From Chitinophaga pinensis (GTDB taxonomy: Bacteria > Pseudomonadota > Gammaproteobacteria > Burkholderiales > Burkholderiaceae_C), in assembly GCA_943326015.2 (NCBI GenBank), contig CALPRQ020000002.1, positions 1-64,000 on the forward strand: a DNA stretch of 64,000 nt, written 5' to 3'. The translations under genes were made by a program, and so were the position numbers. The notes beneath the pieces were generated by a model. It was not told where the DNA came from. It saw only the letters and a program-made list of their open reading frames with translations, and searched no databases. Of the stretch, positions 1 to 9,804 are shown piece by piece. The first letter of the stretch is position 1, and the number at the start of each line of letters is the position of its first letter.

Positions 1-2644
1 CATGGTCGGCCTGATCGGCCCTGACGGGGTCGGCAAGTCCAGCCTGCTGGCGCTGCTGTCCGGCGCCAGGGCGGTGCAGGCCGGCCGGGTCGAGGTGCTG
101 GGTGGCGACATGGCCAGCCGGCAGCACCGCCAGCAGGTCTGCCCGCGCATTGCCTACATGCCGCAGGGCCTGGGCAAGAACCTCTATCCCACGCTCTCGG
201 TCGAGGAAAACCTGCAGTTCTTCGCCCGCCTGTTCGGGCATGACGCAGCCGAGCGGCGCCGGCGCATCGACCGCCTGACCCAGGCGACCGGCCTGCATCC
301 CTTCCTGTCGCGCCCGGTGGGCCAGCTGTCGGGCGGCATGAAGCAGAAGCTCGGCCTGTGCTGCGCGCTGATCCACGACCCCGACCTGCTGATCCTGGAC
401 GAGCCGACCACCGGCGTCGATCCGCTGGCGCGCGCGCAGTTCTGGGCGCTGATCGCGGACATGCGCGCGCAACACCCCGGCATGAGCGTGCTGGTGGCGA
501 CCGCCTACATGGACGAGGCGCAGCGCTTCGACTGGCTGCTGGCGATGGACGAGGGCCGCGTCCTGGCCGAGGGCCGGCCCACCGACCTGCTGCAGCGCAC
601 CGGCAGCGCCAGGCTGGAAGCCGCCTTCATCGCCCTGCTGCCCGAAGCCAAGCGCCAGCAGCACCGGGCGATCGTCATCCCCCCGCTGAGCGCCGAGGGC
701 GAGCCAGAGATCGCGATCGAGGCCGAGGGCCTGACGATGCGCTTTGGCGACTTCGTCGCGGTCGACCGGGTCAGCTTCCGGATCCGGCGCGGCGAGATCT
801 TCGGCTTCCTGGGCTCGAATGGCTGCGGCAAGTCGACCACGATGAAGCTGCTGACCGGCCTGCTGCCAGCCAGCGCCGGCCAGGCCAGGCTGTTCGGCCA
901 TCCGGTCAACCCCAAGGACATGGCCACGCGGCGGCGGGTCGGCTACATGTCGCAGTCCTTTTCGCTCTATGGCGAGCTGACGGTGGAACAGAACCTGGTG
1001 CTGCACGCGCGCCTGTTCCATGTGCCCGAGGCCGAGGTGGCGGCCCGGGTGACCGAGATGGCCGGCCGCTTCGGTCTGGTGGAGGCCCTGGCCGAGCTGC
1101 CCGAGCAGCTGCCGCTGGGCCTGCGCCAGCGCCTGTCGCTGGCCGTGGCCATGGTGCACCAGCCCGAGCTGCTGATCCTGGACGAGCCGACCTCGGGCGT
1201 GGACCCGATCGCACGCGACAATTTCTGGCGCCTGATGGTGGAGCTGGCCCGGCGCGACCGGGTCACGATCTTCATCTCGACCCATTTCATGAACGAGGCC
1301 GAGCGCTGCGACCGGATCTCGCTGATGCACGCCGGCCGGGTGCTGGCCAGCGCGGCGCCCGCGACCATCGTGGCCGAACGCGGCGTGGCGACGCTGGAGG
1401 AAGCCTTCATCGCCCACCTGCTGGCGGCGGGCGGCGGCGCAGTGCCCCAAACTGGCGCACTGGCCACTGGTGCCGCAAGCGCGCGAGAAGCTGTCCGTCC
1501 TGAACCATCAAGCCGGCTGCGCCAAAGCCTGCGCCGGGTCTACAGCTACAGCTGGCGCGAGGCGCTGGAACTGCAGCGCGACCCGGTGCGCGGTGCGCTG
1601 GCGCTGCTGGGTTCGCTGCTGCTGATGTTCGTGATGGGCTACGGCATCAGCATGGACGTCGAGAACCTGCGCTACGCCGTGCTCGACCGCGACCAGACCG
1701 CACTGAGCCGCGACTACGCGCTGAATCTGTCGGGCTCCCACTATTTCGTCAAACGGCCGCCGCTGCAGGACTACGCCGAGCTGGACCGGCGGCTGCGCAG
1801 CGGCGAGCTGTCGCTGGCGCTGGAAATCCCGCCGGGCTTCGCGCGCCAGGTGGCGCGTGGCGACCCGGCGCAGATCGGGGCCTGGATCGATGGCGCCATG
1901 CCGCAGCGCGCCGAGACGGTGAGCGGCTTCGTGCAGGGCATGCACCAGCATTGGCTGGGACAACAGCAGCGCCAACGCACGGGGATGATGCCGGCCGCAG
2001 CGGTCAGCGTCGAGACGCGCTTTCGCTACAACCCCGACGTCAAGAGCCTGCCCGCGATGGTGCCGGCGGTGATGCCGCTGCTGCTGCTGATGCTGCCGGC
2101 CATGCTGACGGCGCTGGCCGTGGTGCGCGAGAAGGAGCTGGGCTCGATCATCAACCTCTATGTCACGCCGACCACGCGCACCGAGTTCCTGCTCGGCAAG
2201 CAGCTGCCCTATGTCGCGCTGGCGCTGATCAATTTCGTGCTGATGAGCCTGGCCGCCGTCACGGTCTTCGGCGTGCCCATGACCGGCAACTTTGCCACCC
2301 TGGCGCTGGCCGCGCTACTCTACAGCCTGAGCTCGACCGGCATGGGCCTGCTGGTCTCGACCCTGGTGCGCAGCCAGATCGCCGCCATCTTCTTCGCCAT
2401 GGTCGGCACGCTGATTCCGGCGGTGCAGTTCGCCGGCCTGATCCACCCGGTCTCCTCGCTCGAAGGCCTGGGGCGCTGGATCGGCGAGGTCTACCCGGCC
2501 AGCCACATGTTCGTGATCAGCCGCGGTGTCTTCAGCAAGGCGCTGGGTTTCAATGACCTGGCGGCCTCCTTCTGGCCGCTGGCGGTTGCCGCACCGTTGA
2601 TCCTGGGCCTGGCCGTGCTGCTGCTCAGGAAGCAGGAAAAATGA
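1..2644 (+). CDS. rbbA: RbbA/YhiH-type ABC transporter, two ATPase domains fused to an ABC-2 permease (5' end cut)
   Basis: This is the C-terminal 880 residues of a protein whose first part (probably about 40 residues) lies left of the window, because the first Walker A (GPDGVGKSS, residues 6-14 from position 2) is too close to the edge for a complete ABC domain. The first ABC domain has signature LSGGMKQ and Walker [13 protein letters not shown]. The second has Walker [10 protein letters not shown] (about residue 275) and Walker [13 protein letters not shown] (about 390), but its signature is degenerate (LPLGLRQR). Residues from about 515 form an ABC-2 permease with a long periplasmic loop. 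This layout matches E. coli RbbA (YhiH). The stop overlaps the next gene's start (ATGA), so the two are translationally coupled. Known family role: export or ribosome-associated ATPase; the substrate is unknown. Confidence 0.9.
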   Translation, partial: MVGLIGPDGVGKSSLLALLSGARAVQAGRVEVLGGDMASRQHRQQVCPRIAYMPQGLGKNLYPTLSVEENLQFFARLFGHDAAERRRRIDRLTQATGLHPFLSRPVGQLSGGMKQKLGLCCALIHDPDLLILDEPTTGVDPLARAQFWALIADMRAQHPGMSVLVATAYMDEAQRFDWLLAMDEGRVLAEGRPTDLLQRTGSARLEAAFIALLPEAKRQQHRAIVIPPLSAEGEPEIAIEAEGLTMRFGDFVAVDRVSFRIRRGEIFGFLGSNGCGKSTTMKLLTGLLPASAGQARLFGHPVNPKDMATRRRVGYMSQSFSLYGELTVEQNLVLHARLFHVPEAEVAARVTEMAGRFGLVEALAELPEQLPLGLRQRLSLAVAMVHQPELLILDEPTSGVDPIARDNFWRLMVELARRDRVTIFISTHFMNEAERCDRISLMHAGRVLASAAPATIVAERGVATLEEAFIAHLLAAGGGAVPQTGALATGAASAREAVRPEPSSRLRQSLRRVYSYSWREALELQRDPVRGALALLGSLLLMFVMGYGISMDVENLRYAVLDRDQTALSRDYALNLSGSHYFVKRPPLQDYAELDRRLRSGELSLALEIPPGFARQVARGDPAQIGAWIDGAMPQRAETVSGFVQGMHQHWLGQQQRQRTGMMPAAAVSVETRFRYNPDVKSLPAMVPAVMPLLLLMLPAMLTALAVVREKELGSIINLYVTPTTRTEFLLGKQLPYVALALINFVLMSLAAVTVFGVPMTGNFATLALAALLYSLSSTGMGLLVSTLVRSQIAAIFFAMVGTLIPAVQFAGLIHPVSSLEGLGRWIGEVYPASHMFVISRGVFSKALGFNDLAASFWPLAVAAPLILGLAVLLLRKQEK

Positions 2645-3771
2645 TGCTGCGCCAGCTCGCCAACATCTATCGCCTCGGCGTCAAGGAGCTCTGGAGCCTG
2701 TGGCGCGACCCGATGATGCTGTTCCTGATCGGCTACACCTTCACGGTCGCGGTCTACACCGCCGGCACCGCGATGCCCGAGACACTGCACCGCACGCCGA
2801 TCGCGGTCGTCGACGAGGACGACTCGGTGCTGTCGGCCCGCCTCATCGGCGCCTTCTACCCGCCCTCCTTCACGCCACCGGTCCGGATCAGCCAGACCGA
2901 GGTCGACCCGGGCCTGGACGCGGGCCGCTACACCCTGGTGCTGGCGATTCCGCCGGATTTCCAGCGTGATCTGCTGGCGGGCCGGTCACCGGCCGTGCAG
3001 CTCAACGTGGACGCCACCCGCATGAGCCAGGCTTTCGCCGGCAGCGGCTTCGCGCAGCAGATCATCCAGGGCGAGGTGGCCGAGTTCCTGCAACGCCACC
3101 GCGCCGTGGCCGTGGCCCCGGTCGAGCTGGTGACCCGGGTCCGCTTCAACCCGACCCTGTCCAACACCTGGTTCGGCTCGCCGATGGAGCTGATCAACCT
3201 GATCACCATGCTGTCGATCATCCTGACCGGCGCGGCGCTGATCCGCGAGCGCGAGCATGGCACGGTCGAGCATCTGCTGGTGATGCCGGTGACGCCGACC
3301 GAGATCATGCTCGCCAAGATCTGGGCCATGGCGCTGGTGGTGCTGCTGGCGTCGGCGCTGTCGCTCAACGGCGTGATCCGCGGCCTGCTGCGGGTGCCGA
3401 TCGAAGGCTCGCTCTGGCTGTTCTTCAGCGGGGTGAGCCTGCACCTGTTCGCGACCACCTCGATGGGCATCTTCATGGCGACGCTGGCGCGCAGCATGCC
3501 GCAGTTCGGCCTGCTGATGGTGCTGGTCATGATGCCGCTGCAGATGCTCTCGGGCGGCGTGACCCCGCGCGAGAGCATGCCGACCTGGGTGCAATGGGCG
3601 ATGTCGCTGTCACCGACCACCCATTTCACCGAGCTGAGCCAGGCCATCCTCTACCGCGGCGCGGGGATCGGCGTGGTGTGGACTTCCTTCGTCGCGCTGT
3701 GGCTGATCGGCGCGGTGCTGTTCGCGCTGTCGCTGCGGCGTTTTCGGGCCACCATCACCCAGCTGGCCTGA
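2641..3771 (+). CDS. yhhJ: ABC-2 type permease, YhhJ-like
   Basis: The 376-residue protein has an N-terminal membrane segment, a periplasmic domain of about 150 residues and a C-terminal group of five to six membrane segments typical of ABC-2 permeases. A conserved block with LIRERE and [16 protein letters not shown] lies at the domain junction. It starts inside the stop codon of the rbbA-like gene and almost certainly forms one exporter with it, as yhhJ does with yhiH in enterobacteria. The usual third partner, an HlyD-type adaptor (YhiI), would lie upstream of the window. It converges on the TetR gene with a gap of only 1 bp. Confidence 0.88.
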   Translation: MMLRQLANIYRLGVKELWSLWRDPMMLFLIGYTFTVAVYTAGTAMPETLHRTPIAVVDEDDSVLSARLIGAFYPPSFTPPVRISQTEVDPGLDAGRYTLVLAIPPDFQRDLLAGRSPAVQLNVDATRMSQAFAGSGFAQQIIQGEVAEFLQRHRAVAVAPVELVTRVRFNPTLSNTWFGSPMELINLITMLSIILTGAALIREREHGTVEHLLVMPVTPTEIMLAKIWAMALVVLLASALSLNGVIRGLLRVPIEGSLWLFFSGVSLHLFATTSMGIFMATLARSMPQFGLLMVLVMMPLQMLSGGVTPRESMPTWVQWAMSLSPTTHFTELSQAILYRGAGIGVVWTSFVALWLIGAVLFALSLRRFRATITQLA

Positions 3772-3772
3772 G

Positions 3773-4411
3773 TCAGGACGCAGGGACTGCCAGGGACTGC
3801 CGCGCGGGCTGGGTGCCATAGGCCGCCATGAAGACGGCGACGGCACGCTGGACCGTGGCGGCGATCTCCTGCGGGCTTGGCGCTTCGAGGGTGTGGAACA
3901 TGAAACGGTACAGCCACTCGGCCTCCAGCAGGCCCTTCAAGTGCAGGCAGGCCACGCTGGGATCGGCCTGTTTCAGCTGGCCCTGGCGCATGACCTGCTG
4001 CAGGAATTCGGCGACCTCCGCCATGCTGCGGGCCGGACCGATCTCGAAGCAGCGCCGCCCCAGGTCCGCGCGCCCGGCCTCGGACACCACCAGCCGGCGC
4101 ACGGCCTGCACGGGCGGGGAATAGATCAGCGTCAGGAAGCGCTCGCCGAAGTTCTGCAGCGCCTGGGTGATGTCCTGCTGACCCGGATCAAGCGCCTCGT
4201 GGGTGGCCTGGAATTCCGCCTCGGTCGCCTGCACGACCACCTCGAACAACAGCTCTTCCTTGGACGCGAAGTAGTTGTAGATCGTGGCCTTGGAGCCACC
4301 CACGCGACTGCAAAGCTCGGACATGGACGCGCGCTCGAAGCCCGACTCCCTAAACAGCTCGGCCGCCATGTCCAGGATGGCCTGTCGCTTGCTCTCGGTC
4401 TTCTTTCTCAT
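3773..4411 (-). CDS. TetR/AcrR-family transcriptional repressor
   Basis: The 212-residue protein has a classic TetR N-terminus: residues 8-55 form the HTH (recognition part VGGSKATIYNYFASKEELLFEV). The C-terminal half resembles the AcrR/TtgR-type ligand domain. The ATG at 4411 is preceded by a GGATGAGG ribosome binding site. It is divergent from an outer-membrane factor/HlyD/MFS pump operon, and two GTAC-rich operator-like sequences lie between them, so it probably represses the pump and itself. The inducing compound cannot be told from the sequence. Confidence 0.9.
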   Translation of the reverse strand: MRKKTESKRQAILDMAAELFRESGFERASMSELCSRVGGSKATIYNYFASKEELLFEVVVQATEAEFQATHEALDPGQQDITQALQNFGERFLTLIYSPPVQAVRRLVVSEAGRADLGRRCFEIGPARSMAEVAEFLQQVMRQGQLKQADPSVACLHLKGLLEAEWLYRFMFHTLEAPSPQEIAATVQRAVAVFMAAYGTQPARQSLAVPAS

Positions 4412-4424
4412 GCCTCATCCTTTT

Positions 4425-4441
4425 CAGTACTGATAGGTACA
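4425..4441. promoter_or_regulatory. possible second TetR operator half-dyad
   Basis: GTAC-N6-GTAC (AGTACTGATAGGTACA) lies 14 bp upstream of the TetR gene start and shares the GTAC cores of the perfect dyad at 4474-4490. It could be a lower-affinity site for autorepression. It rests on sequence resemblance only. Confidence 0.4.
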
Positions 4442-4473
4442 TTTTATTTTGCATTGCACCAAAGTCAATGATA

Positions 4474-4490
4474 AACTGTACGGTACAGTT
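4474..4490. promoter_or_regulatory. palindromic operator for the TetR regulator
   Basis: AACTGTAC-G-GTACAGTT is a perfect 8-bp dyad around one base, placed 17 bp before the outer-membrane factor gene start and 63 bp before the TetR gene. Its position over the efflux promoter/leader fits repression by the divergent TetR protein. Confidence 0.7.
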
Positions 4491-4506
4491 AATAAATGGA
4501 GTCGAG

Positions 4507-5991
4507 ATGCCCTTCTCACCTGCAGCCCTCCTCACTGCACCGCATCGGCGCTGCCGCCTGGCGCTGGTCCTGGGTTCCGTCATGGCCTTGGCGGCCTGCG
4601 CCCAGCTGCCCGACCTGGCCGAGCGCCCGACCCTGCAAAACCCAGCCGACTTCCAGAGTGCCAAGGCCTTGAGCGCCCCCCAGGCCGACTGGCCGACGGA
4701 GCGCTGGTGGGCGGGCTATGGCGACGCCCAGCTCGACGCCTTGATCGAGGAAGCCTGGCGTGGCTCGCCCGACCTGGCGGCGGCGGCAGCCCGGCTACAG
4801 CGCGCCGATGCCTTCACGCAACTGGCCGGCTCGGCCTTGAAGCCCCAGGTCAGCGCCAACGCCAGCCTAAGCGCCGACAAGCTGAGCTACAACTATCTGA
4901 TCCCCCGCAGCCCCGCCACCGAAGGCTGGAACGACTACGGCCGCGCCACCCTAGACCTGCGCTGGGAGCTGGACTTCTGGGGCAAGAACCGAGCCGGCCT
5001 GTCGGCCGCCACCTCGGAGCTGCAAGCCAGCCACGCCGAGCTGGCCCAGGCCCGCCTGCTGCTGGCCAGCGGCATCGCGGCAAACTACGCCGAGCTGAGC
5101 CGCCTGTTCGCCAACCGCGAACTGGCCCTGCAATCGGTGGCGATTCGCAGCAAGACCGCCCAGCTGTTTGCCCAGCGCCAAGCCAATGGCCTGGAAACCC
5201 GGGGCAGCCTGCGCGCCGCCGATGCCGCTCGCGCCGCCGCCGAAGGCGCCTTGCTGGCAGTGGACGAGCAGATCGCGCTGCAACGCAACCGGCTGGCGGC
5301 CCTGCTGGGCGCAGGACCGGACCGTGGCCTGACCATCCAGCCGCCGCAACTCAAGCTGGACAAGGCCTTCGGCCTGCCCGGCCAGCTGTCGGCCGATCTG
5401 CTGGGCCGCCGCCCTGACGTGGTCGCCGCGCGTCTGGTGGCACAAGCACAGGCCAGCCGCATCGAACAGAAGCAGGCCGAGTTCTATCCCAACGTCAACC
5501 TGTCGGCCTTCATCGGCGTGCAGTCGCTGGGGCTGGACCTGCTGGGCAAGAGCGACTCCAGCACCGGCAGCGTGGGCCCGGCGATTTCGCTGCCGATCTT
5601 CAATGGCGGACGCCTGCAAGGCGAACTGCGCGGAGCCAACGCGGCCTACACCGAAAGCGTGGCGCGCTACCACGCGACCGTGACCCGCGCGCTGCAGGAA
5701 GTGGCCGATGCCGCTGTCAGCCAAAAGGCCCTGGGCCAGCGCCTGAGCAAGGCAGCAGAAGCCGTGGAGGCCGCCACCGAAGCCCACCGCGTGGCGCGCA
5801 AGCGCTACGAAGGCGGCCTGGCCAGCTACCTCGAAGTCCTGTCGGCCGAGGACGGCCTGCTCGCCAGCCTGAGCCAGCAGACCAACCTGCGTGCCCAGTC
5901 CTTCACGCTCGACATCGCGCTCAACCGCGCCCTGGGCGGTGGCTACCAGGCCAGCCAGACCACCCCACCCAGCCTCCACGCGCAGCGCTAA
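4507..5991 (+). CDS. outer-membrane efflux lipoprotein, NodT/OprM family
   Basis: The start chosen is ATG 4507, with GGAG 6 bases upstream; an in-frame ATG at 4468 lies before the operator and would make transcription and translation conflict. The 494-residue product begins with a basic/hydrophobic signal peptide ending in a lipobox (LAAC, Cys at about residue 31), followed by two OEP repeats typical of TolC-like trimeric channels (conserved LGRRPDVVAARL and SLPIFNGGRL segments). It is the outer-membrane exit duct for the EmrAB-type pump encoded by the next two genes, 29 bp downstream. Confidence 0.92.
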   Translation: MPFSPAALLTAPHRRCRLALVLGSVMALAACAQLPDLAERPTLQNPADFQSAKALSAPQADWPTERWWAGYGDAQLDALIEEAWRGSPDLAAAAARLQRADAFTQLAGSALKPQVSANASLSADKLSYNYLIPRSPATEGWNDYGRATLDLRWELDFWGKNRAGLSAATSELQASHAELAQARLLLASGIAANYAELSRLFANRELALQSVAIRSKTAQLFAQRQANGLETRGSLRAADAARAAAEGALLAVDEQIALQRNRLAALLGAGPDRGLTIQPPQLKLDKAFGLPGQLSADLLGRRPDVVAARLVAQAQASRIEQKQAEFYPNVNLSAFIGVQSLGLDLLGKSDSSTGSVGPAISLPIFNGGRLQGELRGANAAYTESVARYHATVTRALQEVADAAVSQKALGQRLSKAAEAVEAATEAHRVARKRYEGGLASYLEVLSAEDGLLASLSQQTNLRAQSFTLDIALNRALGGGYQASQTTPPSLHAQR

Positions 5992-6020
5992 GCCCCCATC
6001 ACCGAACCGAGGAATTTGCC

Positions 6021-7166
6021 ATGTCTGACAACACCCCGAACACCGCCTCGAACCTCGCAGTCCAGCAGCTCAAGCAACGCCGCAACAAGCGCCTGGCTGC
6101 GCTGGGCGGCGTCGTCGTGCTGAGCGCCGTGGCCGTCACGGCTTACTGGACGCTGTACGCGTCCCATTTCGTCTCGACCGACAACGCCTACGCTGCCGTG
6201 GAAGTCGCGGCCATCACCCCGGCCATCGGCGGCACCGTGGCCGAGGTGAAGGTCAAGGACACCCAGGCCGTGAAGAAGGGCGAGCTGCTGTTCCAGATCG
6301 ACCCGACCGATGCCCAGCTGGCCCTGGCGCAGGCCGAGGCGGAGTACAGCCGCGCCATTCGCCGCGTGAAAAGCCTGATCGCCACCGACAGCAACCTGAG
6401 CGCACAGATCGCCGCCCGCGAAGCCGACGGCCAGAGCGCCAGCGCCCAGCTGGCCGCCGCCCAGGCCGATTTCGAGCGCGCCAAGGTGGACCTCAAGCGT
6501 CGCCAGGCCCTGGTCGAGTCCGGCTCGGTGTCGGGCGACGAACTGACCCGGGCCCAGAACGCCTTTGACGCCGCCACCGCCCACCTGGCCGCAGCCAAGG
6601 CAGGCGCCGCGCAGGTCAGCGCCAACCTCAAGGCCGCCACGGCCGCCCAGCAAGCCAATGCCGCCTTGATCGCGGACACCACGGTGGACAACCACCCGGA
6701 TGTCGCAGCCGCCCGCGCCCGACTGGAGCAAGCCAAGCTGGATCTGAGCCGCACCACCATCGTCGCGCCGGTCGATGGCGTGGTCGCGCGCCGCCAGGTG
6801 CAGGTCGGCCAGCGCGTGCAGATCGGCACGCCGCTGATGGCCGTGGTGCCGGTCAGCGAGATGTACGTCGATGCCAACTTCAAGGAAGTCCAGCTGACCC
6901 AGGTCAAGGTCGGCCAGCCGGTCAAGCTGCACGCCGATCTCTACGGCAAGAACGTGAGCTACCACGGCGTGGTGGAAGGCTTCTCGGGCGGTTCCGGCGC
7001 GGCCTTTGCCGCCATTCCGGCGCAGAACGCCACCGGCAACTGGATCAAGGTGGTACAGCGCCTGCCGGTGCGCATCAAGCTCGACCCCAAGGAGCTCGAA
7101 GCCCACCCACTCAAGGTCGGCCTGTCGATGAACGCCGAGATCGACACCCGCGGCGGCCAACAGTAA
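6021..7166 (+). CDS. emrA: EmrA/HlyD-family membrane fusion protein
   Basis: The 381-residue protein has one N-terminal membrane helix (about residues 27-47), a first half-barrel/lipoyl segment (VSTDNAYAAVEVAAITPAIGG), a long Ala-rich coiled-coil hairpin (about 90-230) and a second lipoyl half with DLSRTTIVAPVDGVVARRQVQVGQ. This is the EmrA periplasmic adaptor architecture that links a DHA2 permease to a TolC-like channel. A GAGGAA ribosome site precedes ATG 6021. It lies between the outer-membrane factor and the permease genes, so the three form one operon. Confidence 0.93.
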   Translation: MSDNTPNTASNLAVQQLKQRRNKRLAALGGVVVLSAVAVTAYWTLYASHFVSTDNAYAAVEVAAITPAIGGTVAEVKVKDTQAVKKGELLFQIDPTDAQLALAQAEAEYSRAIRRVKSLIATDSNLSAQIAAREADGQSASAQLAAAQADFERAKVDLKRRQALVESGSVSGDELTRAQNAFDAATAHLAAAKAGAAQVSANLKAATAAQQANAALIADTTVDNHPDVAAARARLEQAKLDLSRTTIVAPVDGVVARRQVQVGQRVQIGTPLMAVVPVSEMYVDANFKEVQLTQVKVGQPVKLHADLYGKNVSYHGVVEGFSGGSGAAFAAIPAQNATGNWIKVVQRLPVRIKLDPKELEAHPLKVGLSMNAEIDTRGGQQ

Positions 7167-7176
7167 GAGGCACCCC

Positions 7177-8724
7177 ATGAGCCAAGCCCTGACTGCGCCT
7201 CCCCCATCGGGGCAGGACGCGCCGCTGACCGGCGGCATGCTCTGGGTGGCCGCGCTGATGCTCGCTGCTGCCAACTTCATCGCCGTCCTCAACATGACGA
7301 TCGCGAACGTCGCGGTGCCCAACATCGCCGGCTCCCTGGGTGCCGCGACCAGCCAGGGCACCTGGGTCATCACCTCCTACGCCGTGGGCGAAGCCATCAC
7401 CGTGCCGCTGACCGGCTGGCTGTCGGCGCGCTTCGGTTCGGTGCGGGTGTTCGTCAGTTCGATGATCCTGTTCGGCATCTTCTCCATCGTCTGCGGCCTG
7501 TCGCCAACGCTGGGCCTCCTGGTGGTGGCACGGGTGTTCCAGGGTCTGTGCGGCGGCCCGCTGATGCCGCTGTCGCAGACCCTGCTGATGCGCATCTTCC
7601 CGAAGGAGAAGGCGGCGGCCGCCATCGGCCTGTGGTCCATGACCACGCTGGTGGCGCCGGTGGTCGGCCCGATCCTGGGCGGCTGGCTGTGTGACGAGTT
7701 CAGCTGGTCCTGGGTCTTCCTGCTCAACGCGCCGATCGCGATCGGCTTCGGCCTCTACGCCTGGAAGCTGCTCAAGCCTTACCAGATGCTGGGCGCGCGC
7801 ACCGGCATCGACCTGGTGGGCCTGGGCCTGCTGGTGATCTGGGTGGCGTCACTCCAGCTGCTGCTCGACGAGGGCAAGAACCTGGACTGGTTTGCCTCGC
7901 CACAGATCATCATGCTGGCCATCATCGCCGCCGTCGGCTTTGCCGCCTTCCTGGTCTGGGAGCTGCACGAGCCCAACCCGGTCGTGGACCTGCGGGTGTT
8001 CCGCCACCGGGGCTTCTCGGTCAGCGTGCTCACCATCAGCCTGGCATTTGCCTGCTTCTTCGGCGTCAGCGTGCTCACGCCGCTGTGGCTGCAAAGCTTC
8101 ATGGGCTACACCGCGACCAGCTCCGGCCAGGCCACGGCCTGGACCGGCGTGACCGCCTTCTTCATCGCGCCCCTGGTGGCCAGCAGCAAGAGAGACCCGC
8201 GCCTGCTGGTCTTCATCGGCGTGGTCTGGCTGGGCCTGGCCACCCTGTGGCGCTCCATCGCCACCACCGACATGGGGTTCTGGGACGTGGCGCTGCCGCT
8301 GATGGTGATGGGCTTTGCCCTGCCCTTCTTCTTCATTCCGTCCACCGGCCTGGCCCTGGGCAGCGTGGAGGAACGCGAGATGGATTCGGCCGCCGGCCTG
8401 ATGAACTTCCTGCGCACCCTGGCGGGCGCCTTCGCCACCTCGCTGGTGACCACCGTCTGGAGCAACCAGACCACCCGCAACCACGCGGAACTGGTGGGCC
8501 TGGCCGACCGCGACCAGAGCGTGCAGACCATGCTGGTCAGCAACGGCAGCAGCCCCGAAGCCGCTCATCAGGTACTGGACTACCTCGTCACCTCGCAGAG
8601 CGTGATGCTGTCGACCAACCAGGTCATGACGGTGATCGGCGTGATCTTCCTGCTCGCCGCCGCGGTCATCTGGCTGGCGCCCAAGCCAGGCCGGACCATC
8701 GAGCCCGGCGCGGGCGGCCATTGA
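7177..8724 (+). CDS. emrB: DHA2-family MFS drug efflux permease, EmrB type
   Basis: The 515-residue protein has about 14 membrane segments. Typical DHA2 motifs are visible: a first helix with NFIAVLNMTIANVAVPNIAGSL, motif A near GWLSARFGSVRVF, and motif C-like glycines/prolines at APVVGPILGGWL. It is the proton-driven inner-membrane component of the tripartite pump and starts 10 bp after the emrA-like gene. The regulator (TetR) suggests a toxic aromatic or drug-like substrate, which is an inference. Confidence 0.93.
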   Translation: MSQALTAPPPSGQDAPLTGGMLWVAALMLAAANFIAVLNMTIANVAVPNIAGSLGAATSQGTWVITSYAVGEAITVPLTGWLSARFGSVRVFVSSMILFGIFSIVCGLSPTLGLLVVARVFQGLCGGPLMPLSQTLLMRIFPKEKAAAAIGLWSMTTLVAPVVGPILGGWLCDEFSWSWVFLLNAPIAIGFGLYAWKLLKPYQMLGARTGIDLVGLGLLVIWVASLQLLLDEGKNLDWFASPQIIMLAIIAAVGFAAFLVWELHEPNPVVDLRVFRHRGFSVSVLTISLAFACFFGVSVLTPLWLQSFMGYTATSSGQATAWTGVTAFFIAPLVASSKRDPRLLVFIGVVWLGLATLWRSIATTDMGFWDVALPLMVMGFALPFFFIPSTGLALGSVEEREMDSAAGLMNFLRTLAGAFATSLVTTVWSNQTTRNHAELVGLADRDQSVQTMLVSNGSSPEAAHQVLDYLVTSQSVMLSTNQVMTVIGVIFLLAAAVIWLAPKPGRTIEPGAGGH

Positions 8725-8749
8725 AGCCCCCTCACCCAGAAGGAAACCC

Positions 8750-9193
8750 ATGTTCAAGCATCTTCTCGTCCCGACCGATGGCTCCCCGCTGTCGCAAGAC
8801 GCCGTCGCGCGGGCGGTATCCTTTGCCAGGGAAGCGGGCGCGCGCATCACCTTTTTCTATGCGAAACCCGAGGCGCCGGCCGCCTATCTGGGCCTGGGCG
8901 CCATCAGCAACCCGCACCTGACCCAGGAATTGCACGAGCGCCTGGACCGCGCAGCCCATGACATTCTGGCAACCGCCCAGCAGTTGGCACAGGCCGCCGG
9001 GGTGGATTGCCAGCAACTGGCGCTGGTGGGCGACCGCCCCTACGAGCTGATCATCCAGGCCGCCGAGTCCAGCGGCTGCGACCTGATCTTCATGGCCTCG
9101 CATGGCAGGCGCGGCGTCACGGCCCTGCTGCTGGGCAGCGAGACCCAGCAGGTGCTGACGCACTCGAAGATCCCGGTACTGGTCTACCGCTGA
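8750..9193 (+). CDS. universal stress protein, UspA family
   Basis: The 147-residue single-domain protein starts with FKHLLVPTDGSPLSQDAVARAV and carries the ATP-binding UspA motif G-2x-G-9x-G(S/T) near its end (MASHGRRGVTALLLGSETQQVL). It lies 25 bp behind the emrB-like gene with its own AAGGAA ribosome site, so it may be cotranscribed with the pump. Its last 10 bases overlap the end of the opposite-strand cadR gene. Confidence 0.93.
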   Translation: MFKHLLVPTDGSPLSQDAVARAVSFAREAGARITFFYAKPEAPAAYLGLGAISNPHLTQELHERLDRAAHDILATAQQLAQAAGVDCQQLALVGDRPYELIIQAAESSGCDLIFMASHGRRGVTALLLGSETQQVLTHSKIPVLVYR

Positions 9194-9717
9194 ACCATTG
9201 ACCGATCGGGGCCGGCGCTTCGCGGTCGAGGCACGGCAACAGTTTCTCGTCTTGCTCGTGCGCCAGTTCCAGGGTGGGCGCCATGAACATGCCCCTCGCG
9301 GCCATGAGCAGACACGGGGCTTTTGGCAATTTCCGTCAGCTCGTTGAGGATTCCGCAGTGCTGGGCTTGCTGTCCACCCCAGCAAGCCTCGCGCAGGCTC
9401 TTGAGCTGCGCCTCCAACTGGCGCAGCTCCTCGATCCGCTCGGCCACATGGCCGATGTGCTGATCCAGCAGCTCGTTGACCACCAGGCAATTTTCCGTCG
9501 GCGCATCCTTGAATCGCAACAGGACACGAATCTCGTCCAGCGTCATGTCCAGGCCCCGGCAATGCCGGATGAAGGACAAACGCTCGGCATGAGCAGCGCC
9601 GTAAATACGGTAATTGCCTGCGCTGCGACCCGGAACGGCCAGCAGCTGCTCCCGCTCGTAAAAACGGATGGTCTCCACTTGCGTGTTGGTGAGGGTGGCC
9701 AGTTCGCCGATTTTCAT
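9184..9717 (-). CDS. cadR: MerR-family Cd(II)/Pb(II)-responsive regulator
   Basis: The 177-residue protein has a MerR winged HTH (residues 1-70), a dimerisation coiled coil (about 80-115) and the three cysteines of the CadR/PbrR metal site (Cys77, Cys112, Cys121). A His-rich segment near 138-149 (HGREGHVHGAH) is like the CadR tail. The protein continues about 28 residues beyond that tail, and the reading frame overlaps the 3' end of the usp gene by 10 bases, so the extra tail may come from loss of an earlier stop. It is divergent from cadA, with a perfect MerR-type dyad between them. Cadmium versus lead specificity is not decidable here. Confidence 0.9.
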   Translation of the reverse strand: MKIGELATLTNTQVETIRFYEREQLLAVPGRSAGNYRIYGAAHAERLSFIRHCRGLDMTLDEIRVLLRFKDAPTENCLVVNELLDQHIGHVAERIEELRQLEAQLKSLREACWGGQQAQHCGILNELTEIAKSPVSAHGREGHVHGAHPGTGARARRETVAVPRPRSAGPDRSMVQR

Positions 9718-9736
9718 GGGATTTTCCAGTTGGCGC

Positions 9737-9769
9737 TTGACCCTGTAGCGACTACAGGGTTTTTAATAC
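9737..9769 (+). promoter_or_regulatory. MerR-type cadA promoter and operator
   Basis: A perfect dyad ACCCTGTAG-CGA-CTACAGGGT (9740-9760) lies between a -35 box TTGACC (9737-9742) and a weak -10 (TTTAAT at 9762-9767 or TAATAC at 9764-9769). The spacer is therefore 19-21 bp, the over-long spacing MerR proteins correct by DNA distortion. It is 36 bp upstream of cadA. Confidence 0.85.
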
Positions 9770-9804
9770 TGTAACCACCCGCATGCCGTATAGCAAGGAC
9801 CGCC

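Noticed and set aside
5988-7373. 461-codon open frame opposite the emrA-like gene
   Set aside because: It is Gly/Leu-rich antisense sequence without ribosome site or family signal.
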